Below, in pieces: positions 51,313-59,047 of a DNA stretch of 64,000 bases. Source of the DNA: Bacillota bacterium (GTDB taxonomy: Bacteria; Bacillota; UBA4882; UBA8346); assembly GCA_023392595.1 (NCBI GenBank), contig JAEVYU010000033.1:36101-100100 (forward strand), written 5' to 3'. The position numbers and the translations under genes were made by a program. How positions within the stretch are numbered: position 1 is the first letter of the stretch; each line of letters opens with the position of its first letter. The notes beneath the pieces are model-generated. The model saw only the letters and a list, made by a program, of their open reading frames with translations. It did not search any database and was not told the DNA's origin.

Positions 51313-53955
51313 ATGTTAAAATTATTGAATGAGTTATGGGATACCAATTTACGCGAAGTCAAGAATCTTCGCAAGCGGATTGTAGGCATTAATGAGCTGG
51401 AAGCTGAATTTATCAAACTTTCCGATGAACAGTTACGGGAAAAAACAGCTGAATTCAAAGAACGTTTAGCCGCGGGAGAAACTCTCGACGATTTGTTGCC
51501 GGAAGCCTTCGCCACCGTCAGGGAAGCCGCCAAACGGACCTTAAAACAGCGCCATTTTGATGTTCAGTTAATGGGCGGTATCGTCCTTCATGAAGGCAAA
51601 ATAGCCGAGATGAAAACCGGTGAAGGAAAAACATTGGTTGCTACATTACCGGTCTATTTAAATGCTTTATCCGGCAAAGGGGTTCATGTGGTGACGGTCA
51701 ATGATTATCTGGCCAAACGGGATAGTGACTGGATGGGCCGGATTTACCGTTTTTTGGGGCTTTCAGTCGGGGTGATTCTTCATTCGTTAAACGCCGAGGA
51801 AAGGCGGGCCGCCTACCATGCGGACATTACTTACGGCACCAACAATGAGTTCGGTTTTGATTATTTACGGGACAATATGGCTTTTTCCGTAGAGGAAATG
51901 GTTCAACGTGAGCTCCATTACGCAATTGTCGACGAAGTCGATAGTATTTTAATCGATGAAGCCCGGACTCCTTTGATCATTTCCGGTCAGGCGGAGGAAT
52001 CCACGGATCTTTACTATAAATTTGCCAGAATCACACCAAAGCTACGGATTGAAGAGGATTATACCGTTGATGAAAAAGCCCACACCGTTGCCGTTACCGA
52101 GGAAGGCGTGGCCAGGGTTGAACAGATGGTTGGCGTGGAAAATCTTTATGATGACCAAAATACCGATATGGTCCACCATTTGAATCAGGCTCTTAAAGCC
52201 AAAGAATTGATGAAGCGGGATCGCGACTATGTGGTCAAAGACGGTGAAGTCATTATTGTTGATGAATTCACCGGGCGTCTGATGTTCGGACGCCGCTACA
52301 GCGAAGGCCTTCATCAAGCGATTGAAGCGAAGGAAGGGGTCAAAATTGAAAATGAAAGTCAAACGCTGGCGACCATTACCTTCCAAAATTATTTCCGGAT
52401 GTATGATAAATTAGCCGGTATGACCGGTACCGCGGAAACCGAAGAAGCGGAATTCAGGAAAATTTATAAATTGCCGGTAACCGTCATGCCAACCAATTTG
52501 GATATGGTCAGGGCGGACCATCCCGATGTGATCTATAAAACCGAATCCGGTAAGTTTAGGGCAGTTGTCGATGAAATCGCGACCATTCACGAAACGGGCC
52601 GTCCGGTCCTGGTAGGTACCATCTCCATTGAAAAGTCGGAAGTCTTGAGTGGAATGTTGAAACGTCGCGGTATTCCCCACCAGGTATTGAATGCCAAATA
52701 CCATGAAAAGGAAGCCGAAATCATCGCCCAAGCGGGCCGTTCGGAGTCGGTGACCATCGCTACCAACATGGCTGGCCGTGGTACCGATATTGTGCTCGGC
52801 GGTAACCCTGAGTTTTTAGCCAGGGATATCCTGCGTTCCCGGGGTATTGAACTGGAACAGGCCACGGATGAAGAGTATCAGATGACTTTGGAGGAAGCCA
52901 AAAAAATTACCGAGGGGGATCACCAGAAAGTCATTACAGCCGGTGGTTTGCATATCATTGGTACTGAACGGCATGAGAGCCGCCGTATTGACAATCAGTT
53001 GCGGGGACGCGCCGGCCGCCAGGGAGATCCGGGTTCCAGCCGCTTCTTTGTGGCGATGGAAGATGATTTGATGAGGCTTTTCGGGGGTGAAACGATTTCG
53101 GGCCTGATGGAACGGCTTGGCTGGACCGAAGACATGCCCATCGAGCATAAAGCTATTGCCAGTAGGATTGAAACCGCTCAACGCAAAGTTGAGAGCAGAA
53201 ACTTTGAAATCCGGAAACATGTGCTTGATTATGATGATGTCCTGAATAAACAAAGGGAAATTATTTATGAGCTGCGCCGGAAACTTTTGTTTGGTGAAGA
53301 TATTCATGAAAAAGTGCTTGAGATGTTCGACGATGTCATCCGGCAGTTGATGGAAGTCTATACCAATGAAAAGGTTATTCCGGAAGAGTGGGATTTGGAA
53401 GGTCTTTTGCAGGCGCTCTCTATCAACCTTCTGCCACAGCAGTCAATTTCTTTGGAGGAAATTGCCAAAGCCAATTACGAAGAACTCCATGACATCATTC
53501 ATAGCCGGGCCATGGAATTTTATGAGGATAAAGAAGAGGCAATCGGTACCGAATACCTCAGGGAAATCGAAAGACGGGTCATGCTTCAAACGATTGATAC
53601 CAATTGGATGAGTCATTTGGAGGCTATGGATGACTTGAAGGAAGGAATAGGCCTCCGGGCATACGCTCAGAATGACCCGCTAGTTGCTTATAAGATTGAA
53701 GCTTATCAAATGTTTAAGGAAATGCGGGATAACATCAATGAGGAAGTTATCCGGGTTCTCAGTAAATTTCAGTTGGTCTCCGAGGAGAAAATCGTTAAGA
53801 AACCGAAAATCCGCAATATTGCCACCAATTTGAATGAAGACGGCACAACGGCGGTTCACCAACGAACGGTAGGGAAGAAAGTGGGCCGAAACGATCCCTG
53901 CCCTTGCGGAAGCGGTAAAAAGTACAAAAAATGCTGCGGCCAGTCAGCGGGATGA
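51313..53955 (+). CDS. secA: preprotein translocase ATPase SecA
   Basis: An 880-residue SecA, the motor that drives proteins through SecYEG. The DEAD-like motor has Walker A in EMKTGEGKTLVATLP near 100-115 and DEVDSILIDEARTPLIISG near 210; the second nucleotide-binding fold includes VTIATNMAGRGTDIVLGGNP, ESRRIDNQLRGRAGRQGDPGSSRFF. The C-terminal zinc-binding tail CPCGSGKKYKKCC is present, so it can bind SecB-like partners or membranes. The size is that of SecA1. It is followed by prfB, a common order in Firmicutes (secA-prfB). Translation starts at ATG 51313 after a moderate GCAGGA site. Confidence 0.98.
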   Translation: MLKLLNELWDTNLREVKNLRKRIVGINELEAEFIKLSDEQLREKTAEFKERLAAGETLDDLLPEAFATVREAAKRTLKQRHFDVQLMGGIVLHEGKIAEMKTGEGKTLVATLPVYLNALSGKGVHVVTVNDYLAKRDSDWMGRIYRFLGLSVGVILHSLNAEERRAAYHADITYGTNNEFGFDYLRDNMAFSVEEMVQRELHYAIVDEVDSILIDEARTPLIISGQAEESTDLYYKFARITPKLRIEEDYTVDEKAHTVAVTEEGVARVEQMVGVENLYDDQNTDMVHHLNQALKAKELMKRDRDYVVKDGEVIIVDEFTGRLMFGRRYSEGLHQAIEAKEGVKIENESQTLATITFQNYFRMYDKLAGMTGTAETEEAEFRKIYKLPVTVMPTNLDMVRADHPDVIYKTESGKFRAVVDEIATIHETGRPVLVGTISIEKSEVLSGMLKRRGIPHQVLNAKYHEKEAEIIAQAGRSESVTIATNMAGRGTDIVLGGNPEFLARDILRSRGIELEQATDEEYQMTLEEAKKITEGDHQKVITAGGLHIIGTERHESRRIDNQLRGRAGRQGDPGSSRFFVAMEDDLMRLFGGETISGLMERLGWTEDMPIEHKAIASRIETAQRKVESRNFEIRKHVLDYDDVLNKQREIIYELRRKLLFGEDIHEKVLEMFDDVIRQLMEVYTNEKVIPEEWDLEGLLQALSINLLPQQSISLEEIAKANYEELHDIIHSRAMEFYEDKEEAIGTEYLREIERRVMLQTIDTNWMSHLEAMDDLKEGIGLRAYAQNDPLVAYKIEAYQMFKEMRDNINEEVIRVLSKFQLVSEEKIVKKPKIRNIATNLNEDGTTAVHQRTVGKKVGRNDPCPCGSGKKYKKCCGQSAG

Positions 53956-53994
53956 AGTAACCAATAACTAATAACTATGATAAGGGTGATCGAA

Positions 53995-55102
53995 GTGATT
54001 GAAGCCAGTGAATTAAGAAATCGTTTGGGTGGATTAAAAAAGCGTTTGTCGGAATTAAGGGAATATCTTTGATTTAGCTAAAAAAAGTGAACGCATTGAT
54101 GAATTGAGTGTTGAGGCCGGGGATCCAAATTTATGGAATGATCCGGCTAATGCTCAAAAGATTTTGCAGGAGATGACCACCTTAAAAAATCAAGTCCAAC
54201 AAATCCAGCGCCTGGAGGAGCAGGAGGCAGATTTGTCCGGATTGCTCGATATGGCGGTTTCCGAAAATGAAGAGGAACTTTTCACCGATATTGAAAATGG
54301 AATCGGTCAGCTTGAAAAGACTGTGGACGGGTTGGAGTTATCCAACATGCTCGGGAAGGAGTTTGACCGTTTTAATACCTACCTGACCATCCATCCGGGC
54401 GCAGGCGGCACGGAATCCCAGGATTGGGCGGAGATGCTGCTTCGGATGTATGTAAGATGGGCGGAGCGTCATGGCTTTAAAGTCGAGTTTCTGGATTTTC
54501 AACCGGGAGATGAAGCGGGGGTTAAGAGCGTTACGCTTTATATCGGCGGTGAAAATGCTTTTGGATATTTAAGGAGCGAAAAAGGTGTTCATCGTCTGGT
54601 GCGGATTTCACCGTTCGACGCCTCGGGACGAAGACATACCTCCTTCTCTTCCGTGGATATCGTCCCGGAAATTGACGATACCATTGACGTTGAAATTCGG
54701 CCGGAAGATTTGAAAGTGGATACCTACCGCTCCAGCGGAGCCGGTGGACAGCACGTCAATAAAACCGAATCGGCAATCCGGATCACGCATATACCTACCG
54801 GTATTGTGGTTGCTTGCCAAAACGAGCGTTCTCAATTTCAAAACCGTGACCGCGCCATGCAGATGTTACGGGCCAAAATTTATGAATTGCGCCGTGAGGA
54901 ACAGGAAGCTAAGATGGCGAAAATTAAAGGGGAATATTCCGAAATCGCTTGGGGAAATCAGATACGGTCCTATGTATTTTGTCCTTATACCATGGTCAAG
55001 GATCACCGGACCGAGGCGGAAACCGGGAATATTCAGGGAGTTATGGATGGTGAACTTGACCCGTTTATCGAAGCTTATTTACGATCCGATCTGAATAAGT
55101 AA
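53995..55102 (+). CDS. prfB: peptide chain release factor 2 with programmed +1 frameshift
   Basis: RF2 ends translation at UGA and UAA. The first frame from GTG 53995 (AAGGGTGAT site upstream) codes VIEASELRNRLGGLKKRL and reaches the in-frame stop TGA at 54070-54072 after 25 codons. The slippery context AAGG GAA TAT CTT TGA matches the classical RF2 signal (internal Shine-Dalgarno, CTT, TGA); slipping by one base at 54070 continues as DLAKKSERIDELSVEAGDPNLWND to 55102. The GGQ motif (SSGAGGQHVNKTES) and the SPF-type codon recognition motif (RISPFDASGRRH) are present. Low RF2 lets the ribosome shift, so the gene is autoregulated. Confidence 0.97.
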
Positions 55103-55164
55103 AAGAGAGTTTAGAGATTGTGTAAGTTACTTTTCGGTTCATGTTAAAGATTGATAGGGATACC

Positions 55165-55201
55165 AAACTCTGGTTACACTAGGTAACTGGAGTTTATTTT
55201 T
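55165..55201 (+). terminator. intrinsic terminator after prfB
   Basis: AAACTCTGGTTAC (55165-55177) pairs with GTAACTGGAGTTT (55183-55195, two G-U pairs), followed by ATTTTTT. Confidence 0.9.
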
Positions 55202-55220
55202 TGGTATCGGGGGTTTATCC

Positions 55221-56855
55221 TTGATAAACAGAAATATATATTACCGCAGGGTATTAATTCTTTTCGGCTTCCTATTTGTGATTTTCGGCGCACTGTTGGT
55301 CCGTCTGATTATCATTCAGCTCTGCCGCTATCCGGAATACTCCAGAATGGCAGCGGTGCAGCGCCAGATTCCGTTGGTGAAAAACGTGCTGAAAGGCGCA
55401 TTTTTTGATCGTCATGGCAAAGCGTTGCGGGGTACCGCCAAAACTTGGTACTTATTGATCGAAAGGACGACTCCCTTCCGGAGGAAGCTGATAGCCGGAA
55501 AATTGAGACCTTTAATGACTGGTAATTTTGAAGAAAAGTATTCTCAAAATCAGGAACAATCTTTTTGGATATATCCAAAACCATTAAGCAATTTACAAAT
55601 CACCGCAATTTGCGCTTCCGGTTTATCGGAATGCAAAATCGTTGGCGGCCAGGCGCGGAAAGATCGTTATCCGGGGATTGCCTGGCACATTCTGGGCATC
55701 AATGATAACGGTCGCGGATTGTCCGGACTGGAAAGCCTCTATCAAAAATTTTTATATGGCGCCGGGAACTATGGGTCTATTTTTACTTTAAATGATGGAG
55801 AAAAAGGATATTTTCCAGGGCTGGGTTTACGTTTCCGAAGTAATCCAAATCCCTCCGGCGTGGTATTGACCATTGATTCCCGGATACAACGGATCGCCGA
55901 ACAAGTCCTGGATAAGCACGGAATAACCGGCGCCATTGTAATCCTGAACGCGCAAACCGGAGAGATATTGGCCATGTGTAGCCGGCCGTTCCTTGACCCC
56001 GTAGGAAAAAACTCCATGGAGAATCTCCCCTATCTCAACCGGGCGGTATCCGCTTATCACCCGGGGTCTATTTTTAAACTGGTAACCTTAAGCGCCGGTC
56101 TTGATAACGGTCTTTTGGACCCGGATGAATATTTTGAAGATCCCGGATTTTATCAAACCGGCGATAAACGCTGGCGGTGTATAACTTCAAACGGGGGACA
56201 TGGCGTGATCAGTCTTAAAGAAGCGCTGGCTTATTCTTGTAACCCGGTCTTCATTCAAATTGCCCTGAGATTAAAACCAAAGTTAATTTTGGATTATGCA
56301 GAGCGGTTTGGCCTCGATCAGCCTTTAAATATTGGTTTGCAAGATGAATCATGGGGCAAGTTGCCTTCAGGAATCGGCTTTTCCGATGGGGATATTGCCA
56401 ACCTGGTCCTGGGTCAGGGTGATGTTTACACGACACCTTTACAGATCGCTTCTTTGGTTCAGACCATCGCCAATGACGGAATTCGATGTCTGCCCCGGCT
56501 GGTGCTGGGAACGATTCAAAAAGGGAATGATCTCAGTAAATTGAACCCGATTTCAAAGAAACGGATCATTAAAACGGAAACTGCGTTGCAAGTCAAGGAG
56601 ATGATGGCTGCGGTAGTAACCTTTGGAACCGGAAAATCTGCCCGGCTTCCCCGGGGAGTAGCAGGAAAAACAGGTACAGCACAGGTAAATAACGATTTAG
56701 AGGGGCCATCCCATGCGTGGTTTGCCGGTTTTACCCCTGTGAACCGTCCCGAATATGTAGCCGTTGTTTTTTGTGAACAGGGGTCTTCCGGCGCTGAATC
56801 GGCCGCGCCTTTGTTTAAAGAAGTTATGGAGAAAGTTACCAAGATAGCAGACTAG
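55221..56855 (+). CDS. class B penicillin-binding protein (SpoVD/FtsI-like transpeptidase)
   Basis: A 544-residue D,D-transpeptidase that cross-links peptidoglycan. It has an N-terminal membrane anchor (RRVLILFGFLFVIFGALLVRLIIIQL, residues 9-34), a pedestal domain with the DRHG and LSGLE motifs of class B PBPs, and the transpeptidase domain: S-x-x-K in HPGSIFKLVT near 276, S-x-N in YSCNPVF near 336, and K-T-G in AGKTGTAQV near 480. No PASTA domains follow, so it differs from full SpoVD. The next gene is sigK, so a role in spore cortex or septum is plausible but inferred. The start is TTG with GGGGG upstream. Confidence 0.92.
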   Translation: MINRNIYYRRVLILFGFLFVIFGALLVRLIIIQLCRYPEYSRMAAVQRQIPLVKNVLKGAFFDRHGKALRGTAKTWYLLIERTTPFRRKLIAGKLRPLMTGNFEEKYSQNQEQSFWIYPKPLSNLQITAICASGLSECKIVGGQARKDRYPGIAWHILGINDNGRGLSGLESLYQKFLYGAGNYGSIFTLNDGEKGYFPGLGLRFRSNPNPSGVVLTIDSRIQRIAEQVLDKHGITGAIVILNAQTGEILAMCSRPFLDPVGKNSMENLPYLNRAVSAYHPGSIFKLVTLSAGLDNGLLDPDEYFEDPGFYQTGDKRWRCITSNGGHGVISLKEALAYSCNPVFIQIALRLKPKLILDYAERFGLDQPLNIGLQDESWGKLPSGIGFSDGDIANLVLGQGDVYTTPLQIASLVQTIANDGIRCLPRLVLGTIQKGNDLSKLNPISKKRIIKTETALQVKEMMAAVVTFGTGKSARLPRGVAGKTGTAQVNNDLEGPSHAWFAGFTPVNRPEYVAVVFCEQGSSGAESAAPLFKEVMEKVTKIAD

Positions 56856-56942
56856 CACTTTCAATGCTGCTGGCACATAGGCTATGATACACCCAAAGTT
56901 CGGGCGCATCCAATAAAACCTATGGAGGTGGCATGAAAATAG

Positions 56943-57659
56943 ATGGTTATTCCCATCTTAGGGCCGTTGATAGAAATTGTATTAACCGGCTTTTTTTATC
57001 TTTTCGGTTATATTTCAAACAATAATGTTTTTCCCCTTCCTTTGACAGAGGAAGAAGAAAGCGTCTTGTTGGCCAGGTTAGAACAGGGAGATGAGGAAGC
57101 CCGCAACATTTTAATTGAGCGTAACCTAAGATTAGTCGCCCATATTGTCAAGAAATTCGACAGCACCGGGGAGGACGTCGATGACTTAATTTCCATCGGT
57201 ACCATAGGTTTAATTAAAGGAATCGGAACCTTTAAGCGGAATCGTAATACCAGGCTAGCCACTTATGCTGCCCGCTGCATCGAAAATGAGATCTTAATGC
57301 ACTTACGGACAATCAAGAAAAATAAAAACGATCTACTGCTTTATGATTCCATAGGTTCGGATAAAGAGGGCAATGAAATCACGTTACTCGATATCCTGGA
57401 TACCGGGGCCGAAATAGTTTCCGAACAGGTAGAAATGAAACTGGAGGAGGAAAAGCTAAAAGAGAGAATAGCGCTTCTCACGAAAAGAGAACGCAAAGTA
57501 ATTGAATTACGGTATGGATTGGTTGACGGAATCAATAAAACCCAGCGGGAAATTTCAAAATTATTGGGAATTTCGCGTTCTTATGTTTCGCGGATCGAAA
57601 AAAAAGCTTTGCGAAAATTGTTTTCGGATCTCAATATCTGTGACGGCAATGGAGATTAG
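56943..57659 (+). CDS. sigK: sporulation sigma factor sigma-K (pro-form)
   Basis: A 238-residue sigma-70-family factor that controls late mother-cell genes in sporulation. It opens with a hydrophobic pro-sequence (IPILGPLIEIVLTGFFYLFGYISNNN) as in pro-sigma-K, which is removed by the SpoIVFB protease. Region 2 has EEARNILIERNLRLVAHIVKKFDSTGEDVDDLISIGTIGLIKGI and the DNA-contact RLATYAARCIENEILM; region 4 has LTKRERKVIELRYGL and a helix-turn-helix ISKLLGISRSYVSRIEKKALRKL. The gene is uninterrupted, unlike the skin-split sigK of B. subtilis or C. difficile. GGAGGTGG lies about 12 nt upstream, a little far; a short overlapping frame from ATG 56933 uses the same site. Confidence 0.96.
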   Translation: MVIPILGPLIEIVLTGFFYLFGYISNNNVFPLPLTEEEESVLLARLEQGDEEARNILIERNLRLVAHIVKKFDSTGEDVDDLISIGTIGLIKGIGTFKRNRNTRLATYAARCIENEILMHLRTIKKNKNDLLLYDSIGSDKEGNEITLLDILDTGAEIVSEQVEMKLEEEKLKERIALLTKRERKVIELRYGLVDGINKTQREISKLLGISRSYVSRIEKKALRKLFSDLNICDGNGD

Positions 57660-57689
57660 AAAAGTTTGGTAAACGAATTATGTATAGAT

Positions 57690-58225
57690 TTACTCCGGGT
57701 TGGCTACTCTATAATCAGAGATTTGTAGTAGCCGAGGCGCAGATTGATAACGGCTCCGTCATTAACGGCCTAAGGCCGCGCGACCTGATGCGCCAAATGC
57801 GCATCCCAGGGTCGTTATCAGTCGAGCAACTGATTGGTATGGGTTCAAATTGCAAGACCACGCGCGCTTCACAATTGGCAGTTCAATTGTGCCCACGCGA
57901 TGGATCCATACCGGTCTGCGTCAGATTGTACGGGTTGGGCCAACTTATTACGGTAGTCCAAAAAATTGTTTTTACAGTTTTCGATTGCCGTGGTAGGGAA
58001 ACCTAGGCCGTATAGTCGGGCCCAGATTGTCCTTGGAGCGAAAGGGTTTGTTTGCAGCCATAAGCACGCTGGCGTGATTTGGTTGCAGACAGATCACTAA
58101 GTTTCAATGGCAGTCGGTCAAAGGTTATCGTAGTATGTGTAATGGGTGTTTGTAGCCGTCAATATCGGTTGCAGGTATCCACGTAACGTGGTGCGGTAGC
58201 CGGAGATAAAGTTACTACAAGTCTC
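57690..58225 (+). ncRNA. large structured RNA, OLE-like by appearance
   Basis: About 535 nt without a credible protein but crowded with long helices. From the 5' end: GGCTACT/AGTAGCC; TGATAACG pairing across 75 nt with CGTTATCA, enclosing GGCC-TAA-GGCC and GATGCGC-CAAAT-GCGCATC; GGTATGG pairing across 60 nt with CCATACC, enclosing CACAATTG/CAATTGTG; GTTTGCAGCCA pairing with TGGTTGCAGAC, enclosing CACGC-TG-GCGTG; and CCACGT-A-ACGTGG near the 3' end, closing with GGTAGCCGG, which can pair with the CCGG..GGCTAC start. Size, ornateness and the Firmicutes host suggest the OLE class; GOLLD- or ROOL-like RNAs are alternatives. A weak promoter (TTAGAA, 17 nt, TATGTA) overlaps the end of sigK. No OLE-associated protein gene is in the window. 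Confidence 0.7.
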
Positions 58226-58251
58226 TTTTACTTAGTAATAACGATATAAAA

Positions 58252-58592
58252 TGGTATAATCATCATTAAAGGTAAAATATAGCTGTTTATCTGGATATTT
58301 AAACCTTGTTTTAAAAATCAATATCCTGTATTATATAAACATAGTCCCTAAGTGTACGGGTTATTGTTTTAGGGACTTCTAGAGTATTCTCTTGACGCAG
58401 ACGTCGGCGGACAGGCGGATGCTCACCCCACCTAGGGCCAAGCCGGCACCCAAAGTGGCTGAATGTCTAGTTTTTGTTTTAAATGCTTTTTAGTTTTTAG
58501 CTTTTTGGTTTTTTTGGTTTTTCGGTTTTACAGTTTTACCCTTATAATATTATGTTTTTTACATAGGCCACCATCCGGTGGTTATTTTTTTT
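58252..58592 (+). ncRNA. putative second small RNA transcript
   Basis: A perfect extended -10 promoter (TGGTATAAT, 58252-58260) lies upstream of about 310 nt without a gene, ending at an intrinsic terminator (CCACC-ATCC-GGTGG at 58568-58581, then TTTTTTTT to 58592). Inside is AGTCCCTAA pairing with TTAGGGACT near 58345-58378 and a long T-rich stretch with repeated GTTTTT/CTTTTT units (58465-58545). It may instead be the 3' part of the large RNA transcript. Confidence 0.45.
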
Positions 58593-58612
58593 GTTTAAAA
58601 AGTCAAAGTACC

Positions 58613-58641
58613 TTGACGCAGAGGCTAAAATTTGATAAAAT
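58613..58641 (+). promoter_or_regulatory. sigma-A promoter of the second T-box leader
   Basis: TTGACG (58613-58618) and TAAAAT (58636-58641) are 17 nt apart. The -35 sequence and the next bases (TTGACGCAGA) are repeated about 220 nt upstream at 58391, without a matching -10. Confidence 0.8.
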
Positions 58642-58689
58642 TCTTCAAAATACTCCAAATGCATTGATTGGGAATACACATTGGAATAA

Positions 58690-58978
58690 GGTCATAAACC
58701 CATAAAGTTGCTAGAAGAGAGCTGTTGGTTGGTGCGAAACAGTGTGGCTTAACCGTTGTGAACTCACCCAGGAGCAGTCGTCTGAAAGCCATGGTAAATG
58801 GGATGGCAAGTAAGTCCGGCCGGTTGCTTACCGTTATCAAGAGAAGGCATTCGTTTTTTCCGGATGCCGTCAAGTGGGCGAGCGTATTTGTAACACCTTG
58901 CCAAAACGGAGTGGTACCACGGAAGTTAAAAGCTTTCGTCTCATGCAGAAATGCACGGAGATGGAAGCTTTTTTTTAT
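58690..58978 (+). ncRNA. T-box leader with probable Leu specifier
   Basis: A tRNA-sensing leader ahead of the TIM-barrel/acyl-CoA synthetase gene. Stem I shows AGAGAGCTG and GGTTGGTGCGAAAC (terminal-loop elements) and GTGAACTCACCCAGGAGC, in which the triplet after GTGAA is CTC, a Leu codon, at the usual specifier place; a one-base shift would read ACT (Thr). The T-box sequence GGAGTGGTACCACGGAAG lies at 58908-58925. The terminator is AAAGCTTTCGTCTC pairing with GAGATGGAAGCTTT, then a U-run (to 58978). Uncharged tRNA would switch the downstream gene on. Confidence 0.85.
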
Positions 58979-59047
58979 AACTTAGATCGTAAATTAAACG
59001 TGTCCCCAAGGCCGTTTATGCGCGCGAACGCAAAAGGAGGAAACAAC

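Noticed and set aside
57680..58006. A 108-codon frame inside the large RNA
   Set aside because: It runs through the long complementary helices and looks like chance translation of a structured RNA.
58463..58705. An 80-codon Phe/Leu-rich frame that looks like a membrane protein
   Set aside because: It is the translation of a T-rich repeat tract across a terminator and a promoter.
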